A stretch of DNA of 36,924 bases from Elusimicrobiota bacterium (GTDB taxonomy: Bacteria; CG03; SLGR01): positions 1-36,924 of the forward strand of contig PWEK01000009.1 of NCBI GenBank assembly GCA_003553445.1, written 5' to 3'. Below the pieces are notes generated by a model. That model did not search any database and was not told the DNA's origin. It saw only the letters and a program-made list of their open reading frames with translations. The stretch's first letter is position 1. Each line of letters starts with the position of its first letter. Below, one piece after another: positions 7,075-16,968 of the stretch. A program made the translations under genes and the position numbers.

Positions 7075-7299
7075 ATGGACAACATAGACATAAGTTTTAT
7101 AATTGAAAAACTAAATATGTATTTTGACGAGGAAAAGTCAAAGGGAATATTCGAGAAATCCGTAAAATCCGCAAATCTGAAAAGCAAAAATTCGTATACA
7201 CCGGCAGAAATGGACAGAATCCTTGACAGTATGATTTCGCAGGGAGGGGTTGCAAAATTTATTGCAAGAAATGCGAAAATCAGGTTAATTTTAAAGTAA
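7075..7299 (+). CDS. 74-residue protein of unknown function, partner of FIST gene
   Basis: The ATG at 7075 follows GGAGGG with a nine-base spacer. The protein has no signal peptide or membrane segment. It ends in a segment reading YTPAEMDRILDSMISQGGVA and a KFIARNAKIRLILK tail, which looks like a small helical domain with a basic C-terminus. I do not recognise the family. The stop is 19 bases before the FIST gene, with its own strong ribosome binding site, so the two are likely cotranscribed. A regulatory or ligand-relay role beside a sensor protein is an inference from position only. It lies on the plus strand between two minus-strand blocks. Confidence 0.65.
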   Translation: MDNIDISFIIEKLNMYFDEEKSKGIFEKSVKSANLKSKNSYTPAEMDRILDSMISQGGVAKFIARNAKIRLILK

Positions 7300-7318
7300 C
7301 TTACCAGGAGGTAAAAAC

Positions 7319-8512
7319 ATGACAAAGTTAGCAACAGCCCTATCAAAAGGAAAGAACGCATCTTCGGTTGCAGAAAAAGCGGTTGAAAAGGCAAAAAAGA
7401 AGCTCGACGGAAAGAAGGTAGACCTCTCCATAGTCTACGCTTCAGCAGACTATGACCTGCAGCCGGTCGTTGACACGGTAAGAAGCCTTACCGATAACGC
7501 TCCTCTTATCGGTTGCACGACAGGGGGTGAGTTTACGGAAGAAAAGGTAGACTCAAAAAGCATCGCAATAGGCCTTATAAGCTCCGATAAAATGAAATTC
7601 TATACCGCAATGGCAGAAGGAGTCAGCAAAGGCGAAGAATCTGCCCTTACGAAAATATCCCGGGAATTTCCTGAAGAAGTGGAAGGGTTTCCGAACAAAT
7701 CAGCGATTGTCCTTATAGATGGACTGGCAGGAAAGGGCGCGGAAATCCCTATAGCAGCATCCAACATACTGGGGATGGATTTCATACTTGCGGGAGGGGC
7801 AGCAGCCGACGACCTTAAATTCGAGAAAACCTTTGTTTTCTGTGATAACAAAGTGTTAACGGATGCCGCATCCGTCTGCATGATTGCCTCAAAGACCCCT
7901 GTCTTTACAGGGGTGCAGCACGGCCACAAACCCCTCAGCCGCCCCCTTAAAACAACAAAAACCGAAAACAATATTCTTTACGAGGTAAACTCCAGGCCCG
8001 CCTGGGAGGTATGGAAAGAGGAAACCGCAGAGCATGCCAAATCCCGCGGGATTAATGTAAAAGAGCTTTCTGATGCAACAGAAATCGGGGCTCATTTAAT
8101 CAGGTATGAAATGGGCCTTTCAATGGGCAGCGGGCAGTATAAAATCCGGGTTCCTCTGAGTAAAAACGATGACGGCTCTTTAAACTTTGCGTGCACAATC
8201 CCCAATAACAGGGAATTCCATATAATGAAAAGCGAGAAAAAGGATCAAATAGAGTCCGCCAGGGAGGCTGCCCGCCTGGCTAAAGAAAGCGCCGGAGAAG
8301 CTAAAATAGCCGGGGCGCTCATATTCGACTGCGTCTGCAGAGGCATTATTCTTGAAGACAGCTTCAGAGAGGCAGTCAGTGAATTTAAAAACATTTTCGG
8401 AGACGAAGTTCCTCTTCTGGGCTGGGAAACATACGGAGAAATATGCATGAACCCGGGCTCATTCAGCGGATTTCATAATACTTCATCGGTTGTTTTGCTT
8501 TTGCCGGAATAA
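7319..8512 (+). CDS. FIST domain sensor protein
   Basis: The protein has 397 residues; the ATG at 7319 follows CAGGAGGTAAAAAC, an excellent ribosome binding site. It is built of a FIST N-terminal domain (about 35-210; VYASADYD, IGCTTGGEF, and an IGLISSDKMKF strand) and a FIST C-terminal domain (about 230-390; FDCVCRGIILEDSF, LLGWETYGEICMNPG). FIST domains are cytoplasmic input modules thought to sense small molecules such as amino acids. Usually they sit beside or inside kinases, cyclases or chemotaxis receptors. Here no output domain is fused and none is adjacent, so its partner may be the 74-residue protein or something elsewhere. It converges on ftsB with a 29-base gap. No clear terminator is visible between them. 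Confidence 0.88.
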   Translation: MTKLATALSKGKNASSVAEKAVEKAKKKLDGKKVDLSIVYASADYDLQPVVDTVRSLTDNAPLIGCTTGGEFTEEKVDSKSIAIGLISSDKMKFYTAMAEGVSKGEESALTKISREFPEEVEGFPNKSAIVLIDGLAGKGAEIPIAASNILGMDFILAGGAAADDLKFEKTFVFCDNKVLTDAASVCMIASKTPVFTGVQHGHKPLSRPLKTTKTENNILYEVNSRPAWEVWKEETAEHAKSRGINVKELSDATEIGAHLIRYEMGLSMGSGQYKIRVPLSKNDDGSLNFACTIPNNREFHIMKSEKKDQIESAREAARLAKESAGEAKIAGALIFDCVCRGIILEDSFREAVSEFKNIFGDEVPLLGWETYGEICMNPGSFSGFHNTSSVVLLLPE

Positions 8513-8541
8513 GAAATATATCTTAAAAACAAGGCCGGATT

Positions 8542-10112
<1,571 letters not shown>

Positions 10113-10134
10113 TTAACTCCTTTGTCTTCTCTTT

Positions 10135-10707
10135 TTATACAGTAACTATATATGTGCAGCTCTGCGCCCCCTGGTTTCTGCAGGAGGAACCCTCTTCATG
10201 TTCTACCTTTATATAAGCAGATTCAGAAAATTTCCTTGCCGTAGATTCTATTATCCCCATGTCAAAATCGCAGGGGTAAGGGTTATCGCAGACCATTTTA
10301 TACCTGCCGGCTTCAGGCAGTTTTTCAAAACCGTAATGCCCTATGCCCTCCTTCATTTCCCCGCTGGAGGCATTATACATCAACTCTCCGTCAATACGGT
10401 GATTCATGTGATACGCTACATCAATAGAAGGCAGCGCCTTCTCTTCGGAATCTATACCTTCAGGCCAGTTTGCATTCTCCGGAATCTTTTTGCCTATCAT
10501 CCTTAAAGTCGTTCTTCCTATCTTTTCACTAATCTCTCCGAAAGCATTAAGCCAGTCCTGCTGACTGTACCATGCTCCCGGCGATGGATTTTCAATACCG
10601 TTTCTGGAAAGAACCTCCTTTGCCATCAACCTCATTCCCGCTACCACCGAAAGAACCGTCTCGCCATTAACCTCTACACCCTTTTTTTTTGCCCTGAACT
10701 GAATCAT
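10135..10707 (-). CDS. Unknown protein with V4R/heme-NO-like C-terminal features
   Basis: The protein has 190 residues; the ATG at 10707 follows TTGGAGG. There is no signal peptide or membrane segment. The first half is helical and contains GKKIPENANWPEGI near residue 73 and AYHMNHR near 98. The second half is beta-rich and ends in a CRNQGAQSCTYIVTV motif, much like the closing C-x-x-x-G-x-x-x-C-x-Y stretch of V4R (4-vinyl-reductase-like) and heme-NO-binding-like domains, which bind small hydrophobic ligands. A YNASSGEM segment precedes it, with NPYPCDFD between. The family is not certain. It sits between a phosphohexomutase and enolase, with a hairpin upstream, so it may be a cytosolic sensor, but this is inference. 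Confidence 0.65.
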   Translation of the reverse strand: MIQFRAKKKGVEVNGETVLSVVAGMRLMAKEVLSRNGIENPSPGAWYSQQDWLNAFGEISEKIGRTTLRMIGKKIPENANWPEGIDSEEKALPSIDVAYHMNHRIDGELMYNASSGEMKEGIGHYGFEKLPEAGRYKMVCDNPYPCDFDMGIIESTARKFSESAYIKVEHEEGSSCRNQGAQSCTYIVTV

Positions 10708-10738
10708 TTACGGCCTCCAACTTAACTCTTCCTCACCC

Positions 10739-10764
10739 ATAAGGGAAAAGCATTTTCCCCTTAT
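10739..10764 (-). promoter_or_regulatory. Stable hairpin upstream of the V4R-like gene
   Basis: The minus strand holds an 11-pair stem (ATAAGGGGAAAA against TTTTCCCTTAT, with one bulged G) closed by a TGC loop. No run of T follows, so it is unlikely to be an intrinsic terminator. It lies 32 bases before the start of the gene at 10707. Confidence 0.4.
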
Positions 10765-10795
10765 TAAGCGCAATCATTGTATTGAAATATTTTTC

Positions 10796-12244
10796 TTAAG
10801 CCTTTAACTTAAACCTTTTTTCGGCATTCTGAATAATTCCGTCAGCCTTTTCCCTCGTTGTGCTTTCCGCGTATAGCCTGACCACCGGTTCGGTACCTGA
10901 AAATCTAAGCCCCAGCCATGAATTTTTTTCTCCGAGAATAAACTTGTAGCCGTCAAGAGTAAGAACCTCATCAACCTTGACAGAGCCGAAAGAATCCGGA
11001 GGGGTTTTCTTTAAATTTCCGCGAAGTTTTTCCATCTCATCCGGTTTGAGCCTATAGTTCTTCCTTACCGTAACATAGGTGCCTGTTTCTTTCTGCAGTT
11101 CATCTAAAATATCCTTAAGAGTTTTTCCGGAAGAAGCCCTCAGCTCCGCCATCAGCAGACAGGCAAGAATCCCGTCTTTCTCAGGCAAATGCCCTCCTAT
11201 AGTAAGACCCCCGCTTTCTTCCCCTCCAACAATCATATCACGCTTAACGAAAACATCGCCGATATACTTAAAGCCGACAGGGGTCTGAATCACATCCACC
11301 GAATACTTTTCAGCAACGCCGTCTATAAAAGAGGAGGTCATAACCGACCTTACAGCCACCCCCCTGAATCCCTTTTTGTAAAGATGGTGAAGAGCAAGCC
11401 CCAGCACCTGGTTGGGTGAAATAAAGGTTCCGTCAGAATCTATAACCCCGAACCTGTCTCCGTCTCCGTCGCAGGCCAGACCAATGTCATAGCCCTCATC
11501 TTTAACGGTTTTTTTAAGCCCGGAAAGTAATTTTTCCGCGGGCTCCGGGCTGTTACCCCCGAAGAGTACATCCCTCCTGCCGTTTATTATTTTCAGCCTT
11601 GCCTTACCTATTATTTCAGGAATATAGTTCCTTGCTGTGCCGTACATGCAGTCAAAAGCAATGCTGATACTCTTCTCAATAGACTCAATATCAATCGTTT
11701 TTTTCAAAACTTTTATATAAGAAGCCGAGATATTTTTTATTTCTATAAGACCGCGTGAAACCGCCTCATCAAAATCCATTCTTTTTAAAGTTTCCGGCTT
11801 CTCCTGAACGGCAAGGGCCCTTTTTTCTATTTCACGTGTAGCCTCGGGCAGGGCAGGGCCTCCCCAGGAGGGGGAAAATTTTATGCCGGAGTACTCGGGG
11901 GGATTATGAGATGCGGTTATATTTATTCCCCCTGACAGAGCGTTTTCAATTATATAATGTGAAATAACCGGTGTCGGCACGTCGCTTTCTGAATATATTA
12001 CCTTTATGCCGTTACCCGCTAGAACCTCCGATGCAGCTTTTGAAAACTCCTCCGAAAGAAACCTTGTATCATACCCGACAACCACCTTCGGCTCATCCTC
12101 TGTGCTTAGAAGATAACCGCTTATCGCCTGCGATGCAGCGCGAAGATTCTTAAATGTAAAATCATCGCTTATAATCCCTCTCCATCCCGCAGTGCCAAAG
12201 GTTATTTTATCTTTCTTTATCATCTTTTTATCTTCTGTATTCAT
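10796..12244 (-). CDS. Phosphoglucomutase / phosphomannomutase family enzyme
   Basis: The protein has 482 residues and belongs to the alpha-D-phosphohexomutases, which move phosphate between C1 and C6 of glucose, mannose or related sugars through a phosphoserine. The catalytic serine is S112 in ITASHNPPEYSG. The magnesium loop is DGDGDR (259-264). The sugar-binding loop GGEESGGLTI and the C-terminal phosphate-binding loop RFSGTEPVVRLY are intact. The N-terminal FGTAGWRG segment is typical of the phosphoglucomutase-like branch more than of GlmM, and the window has a separate GlmM at 33900. The ATG at 12244 follows AAGGAGAG; an ATG seven codons in is possible. With the pyrophosphorylase at 14001 it could make UDP-glucose. 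Confidence 0.9.
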   Translation of the reverse strand: MNTEDKKMIKKDKITFGTAGWRGIISDDFTFKNLRAASQAISGYLLSTEDEPKVVVGYDTRFLSEEFSKAASEVLAGNGIKVIYSESDVPTPVISHYIIENALSGGINITASHNPPEYSGIKFSPSWGGPALPEATREIEKRALAVQEKPETLKRMDFDEAVSRGLIEIKNISASYIKVLKKTIDIESIEKSISIAFDCMYGTARNYIPEIIGKARLKIINGRRDVLFGGNSPEPAEKLLSGLKKTVKDEGYDIGLACDGDGDRFGVIDSDGTFISPNQVLGLALHHLYKKGFRGVAVRSVMTSSFIDGVAEKYSVDVIQTPVGFKYIGDVFVKRDMIVGGEESGGLTIGGHLPEKDGILACLLMAELRASSGKTLKDILDELQKETGTYVTVRKNYRLKPDEMEKLRGNLKKTPPDSFGSVKVDEVLTLDGYKFILGEKNSWLGLRFSGTEPVVRLYAESTTREKADGIIQNAEKRFKLKA

Positions 12245-12293
12245 TTGTTTTCTCTCCTTAAAACCCTTTTAACCCCTTTTTATCATGTCGATA

Positions 12294-12322
12294 ATTTTAT
12301 CAGAATACTGAAAATTTAACAA
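12294..12322 (-). promoter_or_regulatory. Candidate internal promoter for the phosphohexomutase gene
   Basis: TTGTTA (12317-12322) and TAAAAT (12294-12299) with a 17-base spacer and a TGA extended -10 element. It overlaps the last codons of rsmA. A transcript would start about 40 bases before the mutase ATG. Confidence 0.35.
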
Positions 12323-13067
12323 ATGCTTCTTCAAGCATTTTAAAAGATTCCGGCGTAAGCTGATGAGGCCGCATTCTTTCATCTATACCGGTCTCCGAAA
12401 GAATTTCTGAAGAGAGCCCGGGTGTTAATGAAAAATTTTTTATTATTGAATTTTTTACCTTCTTCCTCCTGGTTCTAAAAACACCTTTTACAATTCTGCA
12501 GAAATTTTCCGAAGGCGCATGCATCTTTTTATCCAGAGAAACCACGGCAGAGTCAATCTCTGGAGGAGGCTGAAAATCTTCAGGGGGAACCCGGAAATTT
12601 ATCTCTCTGCGCTCAATTGCGTAAGCGCAGAGAACCGATAAAGCCGAGTAGCTCTTCCGGTGAGGCCAGGCAGCCACCCTTTCTGCAACAGCATAAGGCA
12701 GCATAAAGACCGCCCTTTTCCACCTGACCCCGGACAGAAGGACTTTTTCAATAATTTTTCCTGATATCTGATACGGCAAATTGCCGCATATTTTATCCGG
12801 AGATAATTCATCAAGGTCTACTTTAAGAAAATCATCCTCTATCACATTTATTTTCCCGGAAAACCGCTCGCGCATAAATCCGGCATATTTGCTGTCTATC
12901 TCTACAGCCGTTAAACGGGCATCCCCTTCAGTTAAAAAAGAGGTCAGAAAACCTTTTCCCGGGCCTACCTCCAGGATATGCTCCCCGGTTTCGGGCGAAA
13001 TCAGCCTGTTTATTCTTGAGGCTGTTTCGGGATTAATCAGAAAATGCTGACCCAGCTTTCTACTCAT
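12300..13067 (-). CDS. rsmA: 16S rRNA dimethyladenosine methyltransferase
   Basis: The protein has 255 residues and dimethylates the two adjacent adenines in the last hairpin of 16S rRNA (RsmA/KsgA). The N-terminal KLGQHFLINP segment is a family signature. The SAM-binding motif I is LEVGPGKGFLT (32-42) and the catalytic motif IV is N96-L97-P98-Y99 within CGNLPYQISGKI. The FRTRRKKVKNS segment and the C-terminal LTPESFKML match the family's helical end. The start overlaps the end of pdxA by eight bases. The pdxA-rsmA order is also common in proteobacteria, which supports both calls. Confidence 0.95.
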   Translation of the reverse strand: MSRKLGQHFLINPETASRINRLISPETGEHILEVGPGKGFLTSFLTEGDARLTAVEIDSKYAGFMRERFSGKINVIEDDFLKVDLDELSPDKICGNLPYQISGKIIEKVLLSGVRWKRAVFMLPYAVAERVAAWPHRKSYSALSVLCAYAIERREINFRVPPEDFQPPPEIDSAVVSLDKKMHAPSENFCRIVKGVFRTRRKKVKNSIIKNFSLTPGLSSEILSETGIDERMRPHQLTPESFKMLEEAFVKFSVF

Positions 13068-13971
13068 CCGTTATAAGCTTACAGGCCAGCCTGATAGCAG
13101 CCTCCATGGCAGAATAATCCGCTGAATTTTTTCCCTTCATGTCGAAAGCCGGGCCGTGATCCGGCGAAGTTCTGATAAAGCCAAGCCCCATGGTCATATT
13201 CACGGACGGAGCTAAAAAGTTTTTAACCGCCGGAAGAAGCTGATCATGGTAAGGGGATACAAGAAAATCCGCTTCACCTTTCAGTGCCATTCTTAATGCA
13301 TGCGCCGGGCTTTCCGGCCCGGTTATGTCAAGCCCCGCCCCGGAAAGCTCATTGACTGCCGGAATCAGTATATCCCTCTCTTCACTGCCGGATAGCCCCC
13401 CCTCTCCGCTGTGGGGATTTAGAGAGCAGAGCATGATTCTGGGAGAGTTTATTTTAAACCGGAACTTGAGATCCTTCTCTACAGTCAGAAGATGGGATAT
13501 TACGGATTTTATACTTAACGAACCGGGCACTTCTTTAAGAGGAAGATGTGTAGTCAGAAGCGACAATTTCACCCTGGAAGATATAAATGACATAGCAACC
13601 TGCCGCGCGGACGAAATACGGGCAAGGTATTCGGTATGTCCGACAAACCTCTTGTCAGTCCGCCATACGGCCTTCTTGCTGACGGGCGCTGTCACCAGAG
13701 CCGAATCTCTACTGTTTTTCCTGACCTCTTCAACTGCTGAATCAATTGCCTTAAGAACATCCCTCCCCGGATCAGATAAATCTCCGGCATCCAGTATCCG
13801 GAAATTTCTGCCGCATGCAAACCTTTCTGCTCCCCTCTTAATTTCTGAATAACTACCCGCAATATTTATCTCAATTCCATCTAGAATCTGCAAACGGTTT
13901 AAGGCCTTGAATATTATTTCCAGGCCGATTCCACGGGGGTCGCCTGCGGTTATAAAAATCTTTTTTGCCAT
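13060..13971 (-). CDS. pdxA: 4-hydroxythreonine-4-phosphate dehydrogenase
   Basis: The protein has 303 residues and oxidises 4-phosphohydroxy-L-threonine with NAD in the DXP-dependent route to pyridoxal phosphate. The substrate-binding H112 is in GHTEYLA. The three metal-ligand histidines are H142 (LTTHLPL), H186 (LNPHSGEGG) and H242 (SPYHDQLLP), with the spacing of the E. coli enzyme. The N-terminal GDPRGIG and C-terminal IRTSPDHGPAFD segments are typical. The ribosome binding site before the ATG is weak. It ends inside the start of rsmA. No other gene of this pathway (pdxJ, pdxB, serC) is in the window. Some PdxA-like proteins act in other catabolic routes, but the full active site here favours the biosynthetic role. 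Confidence 0.93.
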   Translation of the reverse strand: MAKKIFITAGDPRGIGLEIIFKALNRLQILDGIEINIAGSYSEIKRGAERFACGRNFRILDAGDLSDPGRDVLKAIDSAVEEVRKNSRDSALVTAPVSKKAVWRTDKRFVGHTEYLARISSARQVAMSFISSRVKLSLLTTHLPLKEVPGSLSIKSVISHLLTVEKDLKFRFKINSPRIMLCSLNPHSGEGGLSGSEERDILIPAVNELSGAGLDITGPESPAHALRMALKGEADFLVSPYHDQLLPAVKNFLAPSVNMTMGLGFIRTSPDHGPAFDMKGKNSADYSAMEAAIRLACKLITDE

Positions 13972-14000
13972 TATCTTTTATATTTAACGATGATACTTTG

Positions 14001-15086
14001 TTATTTCCCGGAAGAATATCCGGTTATTTTCTTTAGGGTTTCTCTCTGCCTCTCAAGGTCCCGGGGCCTTTTAATAGGAAAAAACCTCTTGTTTCTGGAT
14101 ACCTTAAGGTATGAAGTTTTTAAAAAAGCGCTCATGTCTCCGCATATGTGTTCAAACTGAATCACCTTCTTTCCCTCGCTCTTTTTTTCAACCATATAAC
14201 GGGGAAGAGAAAAATCCTTCTCAAGGCTTTCTGCATTTATCCAGTAAGAATTGCAGTTGAATACCGGAATTTTAGAAACATCAAAACTCCGGGGAATCCG
14301 AAAGCTTTCAACTATCACCAGTTTTCCGTCAACTAAAATCGGGGCTCCTCCCTCATCCTTTTTTGATTTTTGAGCAACCTCAGCTGTCATTTCCCTGTTT
14401 TCCCTTATATGGAAGCCGAGTATTGCCGGTTCCACAGTCGCCCCCAGGTTGTCCACGTTGGACAAAAATATATATTTTCCGGATGATTCTAAAAACTCCT
14501 TAAGCACCCCCGACCTTTTAAAAGCATAAGGGAAGTCGCCATGCCCCGGACCGTAATAAGCCTTTCTTTCATCATCCGGAGAAAAATATTCACCCGACTT
14601 GAGAATCCGCGGGGCAATGAACTGGTTAAACATCCTTATTTTTTCAGGGGAAAAACCGAAATAATCATTTTTTTGAAAATGTTTTTTTGTCTTTCTCTCC
14701 GTGGCATATGAATTCATCACAAAAAATTTGATTTTATCCGAGATTTCAAGCGCATTCTTTACCTTAAGTTCAAGAAAGCTTCTGCCGTCATAAACATCCA
14801 CTGTCCCTTTTACAACCCCCCCAAAACGCGTACCCATACCCCCGTTTAGGACACATACGGCAAGCTCTCCTTTCTCTATGGACTGCATTCCTTCTCTGTA
14901 TAGAGATTTGTACTCCGGGGTGTCTTCAGGAGGCAGAGACACGAAATTCTTAGAAGAAGGGTACTCCAAATCCCCCTTTACTATGTTGTCTTCGGGGCTT
15001 AGATCTCCTCTTCTGTATTTTTCAATAAGGTTTTCAATCTGTTCTTTCTGGTAGTTGTATTTCCGGAGTATTTTCTTATCAATCAT
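14001..15086 (-). CDS. UDPGP-family nucleotidyltransferase (UTP-sugar-1-phosphate uridylyltransferase)
   Basis: The protein has 361 residues and belongs to the eukaryotic-like UDPGP family that joins UTP to a sugar 1-phosphate. The nucleotide-binding loop is LNGGMGTRFGG (80-90) followed by the VVKG segment with K94. The FFVMNSYATE, FNQFIAPRI, YYGPGHGDFPYAF and FLSNVDNLGA segments match the family core (uridine binding and metal sites). It is shorter than the eukaryotic UGP2 and UAP enzymes. Glucose 1-phosphate is the likeliest substrate, but GlcNAc 1-phosphate cannot be excluded, which matters because the glmS/glmM locus lacks a uridylyltransferase. It lies between a SurA-like gene and pdxA. 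The ribosome binding site is weak (AGATAAAG). Confidence 0.85.
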   Translation of the reverse strand: MIDKKILRKYNYQKEQIENLIEKYRRGDLSPEDNIVKGDLEYPSSKNFVSLPPEDTPEYKSLYREGMQSIEKGELAVCVLNGGMGTRFGGVVKGTVDVYDGRSFLELKVKNALEISDKIKFFVMNSYATERKTKKHFQKNDYFGFSPEKIRMFNQFIAPRILKSGEYFSPDDERKAYYGPGHGDFPYAFKRSGVLKEFLESSGKYIFLSNVDNLGATVEPAILGFHIRENREMTAEVAQKSKKDEGGAPILVDGKLVIVESFRIPRSFDVSKIPVFNCNSYWINAESLEKDFSLPRYMVEKKSEGKKVIQFEHICGDMSAFLKTSYLKVSRNKRFFPIKRPRDLERQRETLKKITGYSSGK

Positions 15087-15093
15087 ACTTTAT

Positions 15094-16074
15094 CTAAAAC
15101 AAGTTTTTAGAGACCCTTGATTCATCCCTCAGGCTTCTTAAAAAACGCTCATACTCCCTTTCCATTTCCATCTGATAAAGCATATTTTTGAGATTATCCT
15201 TCACTTCTTCATAAGACCTTTTTTCACTGCCCCGGCGGCCGATCACTTTTACTATATGGTATCCAAACCTTGTTTTAAAAGGCTCGCTGACTTCATTTAT
15301 ATCCAGATTAAATGCCACCTCTTCAAATTCAGTCACCATATCCCCCCTTGAAAAACTTCCCAGATCGCCCCCTCTCACCGCAGAGCCGCATTCCGAATAT
15401 TCCCTGGCAAACTCACCGAAGTTTTCCGGAGACTGTATAACCTTTTCATAAATTTCCCGGATTTTTTCTTTATCTTCTTCAAGGCTGTTTTCCCCTGAAC
15501 TTCTAACGAGTATATGCCTTGCCTGAACCTGCTCCGGCGACCCCATCTGCTCTTCATGCGCCATGTAGTAATTTCTTGCATCTTCTTCCGTTGGGGGAGA
15601 AACCCCGTCTCTTATCTTTTCATTTATAAGCTTTATCACCTTTAGCTGATCTTTAATATTCTCCCTGAAATTTCCGCCGGTTAAGCCCTGGCGCGCAATC
15701 TCATCCTTAAACTCCATTTCGGTGGGAAACCTGTTTCTGATTTCACCAATACCCTGATCAATCTCCTCATCCGAAACCGTAATGCCTTCCAGGCGGGCTT
15801 TCTGGAGCAGAAGCTTCTCATCTATTATCTGATCAAGAACATTTTCCTTAAGCTCATTTTTTCCTTTCTGTAGATCAGCGCCTTCCAGAAACCGGCCGTA
15901 CTCCTCCATAACCGGATTAAACCTTTCCGAAAACTCTGAATAAAGAATTATTTCATCATTGACCCTGGCTACTACCCTGTCAACGACCTCCCTCTCTGCC
16001 ATCGCTGCTACAGCCATAAGCAGCACGCCGATAGAGAGTAAATATATTTTTAAATTCAACTTATTTCTTTTCAT
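15094..16074 (-). CDS. SurA-like periplasmic peptidyl-prolyl isomerase/chaperone
   Basis: The protein has 326 residues from the ATG at 16074; a TTG at 16080 overlapping the previous stop is an alternative start. The N-terminus is a signal peptide (KIYLLSIGVLLMAVAAMA) with a cut after AMA. A SurA-like N-terminal domain follows (VVDRVVARVNDEIILYSEF, then helices to about 180). A parvulin PpiC domain covers about 180-285 (ARHILVR, GGDLGSFSRGDMVTEFE, FKTRFGYHIVKV). Only one parvulin domain is present, unlike SurA of E. coli with two. It likely helps fold or deliver outer-membrane proteins such as the barrel encoded at 21628. The upstream gene encodes a related lipoprotein foldase. Confidence 0.87.
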   Translation of the reverse strand: MKRNKLNLKIYLLSIGVLLMAVAAMAEREVVDRVVARVNDEIILYSEFSERFNPVMEEYGRFLEGADLQKGKNELKENVLDQIIDEKLLLQKARLEGITVSDEEIDQGIGEIRNRFPTEMEFKDEIARQGLTGGNFRENIKDQLKVIKLINEKIRDGVSPPTEEDARNYYMAHEEQMGSPEQVQARHILVRSSGENSLEEDKEKIREIYEKVIQSPENFGEFAREYSECGSAVRGGDLGSFSRGDMVTEFEEVAFNLDINEVSEPFKTRFGYHIVKVIGRRGSEKRSYEEVKDNLKNMLYQMEMEREYERFLRSLRDESRVSKNLF

Positions 16075-16076
16075 CT

Positions 16077-16946
16077 TCAAAAATCCTCAAATTCATTTTC
16101 CCCTATGTCCAACCTCCCCAGAACATCATGATTTATCCTTACATTATACTCCCGGCGGTACCTTTCAAGCAAGTCATTAAACTTCTGTTCCTTAAGGCGC
16201 TGCTTTATGTATTCCCTGTTTTCATCGAAACCCTCTTCACTTCTCCTCTTTCTCCCGGTTAATTTTATTATATGATAACCGAATGGAGACTTAATCACAT
16301 CGCTTATTTCACCGACCCTTTCCATGCTGAATACCGCTTCTTCGAAATCCGGGGTCATCTCCCCCCTTTCTATATAGCCCATATCCCCGCCTTCCATAAC
16401 CGTAAGTGAATCTATTGAATGTTCTTTAGCCATTCTTTCAAAGGAAGCCCCCTGCCTTATCCTGCTGAGAACCTCCTCAGCCTCTTCCTCTCTCCTCATC
16501 AGTATATGGCTCACCCTCACGCTTAGAGGCTCCTTGAACCTATCTTTATTATTCTCATAATATTCCCTGAGTTCCCTGTCAGACACCCTGATTTCATTCT
16601 CCTGTACATAATTTACCGCTGCTATTAGAAGCACCTCTCTTCTTACTTCTTCAAGCCTCTGTCTTACCTCAGGTATTTGGTCAATATTTTTATCATTAGC
16701 CCTCTGTATGAGAAGCTCCTCCTTAATCATCCCCTCCAGGTACTGCCTCTTGCCCCCCTCGCTGGCCATAAAACCGAGATAGTACCCCGGAAGCTCATTT
16801 ATTCTCTCTCTGAAATCTCTTTCCGTTATAGTTTCTCTTCCCACATATGCCACCACATCCTCTCTTTCAGCGCAGGCTGATAGAAAAGACGTATACATAA
16901 GTACAAGAAAAACCGGGAAATATTTCATAATTCTAATTATTCTCAT
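16077..16946 (-). CDS. PpiC-type peptidyl-prolyl isomerase lipoprotein
   Basis: The protein has 289 residues from the ATG at 16946, which follows AGGAGAAGGAG. An in-frame ATG at 16997 lies inside the promoter and is rejected. The N-terminus is a lipoprotein signal with LSAC (C25 as the lipidated residue); there is no aspartate after it, so release to the outer membrane is expected. A SurA/PrsA-like helical region follows, then a parvulin domain at about 145-240 (VRVSHILMRREEE, GGDMGYIERGEMTPDFEE, FGYHIIKLTGR). It resembles PrsA-like lipid-anchored foldases. The stop overlaps the TTG alternative start of the next gene and lies two bases before its ATG, so the two parvulins form a pair. Compare the SurA-like neighbour: same fold, soluble versus anchored. 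Confidence 0.86.
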   Translation of the reverse strand: MRIIRIMKYFPVFLVLMYTSFLSACAEREDVVAYVGRETITERDFRERINELPGYYLGFMASEGGKRQYLEGMIKEELLIQRANDKNIDQIPEVRQRLEEVRREVLLIAAVNYVQENEIRVSDRELREYYENNKDRFKEPLSVRVSHILMRREEEAEEVLSRIRQGASFERMAKEHSIDSLTVMEGGDMGYIERGEMTPDFEEAVFSMERVGEISDVIKSPFGYHIIKLTGRKRRSEEGFDENREYIKQRLKEQKFNDLLERYRREYNVRINHDVLGRLDIGENEFEDF

Positions 16947-16968
16947 TTTCTCCTTCTCCTGTATTGAA

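Noticed and set aside
7040-7087. 15-codon frame before the 74-residue gene
   Set aside because: No good ribosome binding site; it overlaps the start of the better-supported gene at 7075 in another frame.
8513-8541. Bidirectional terminator between the FIST gene and ftsB
   Set aside because: The GGATTTTAATCC inverted repeat has too short a stem and loop to be convincing.
10739-10764. Intrinsic terminator after the phosphohexomutase gene
   Set aside because: The stem is good but no T-run follows on the minus strand.
13325-13852. 175-codon plus-strand frame opposite pdxA
   Set aside because: Antisense shadow of pdxA, which has a full active site; the frame is serine-rich low-complexity sequence.
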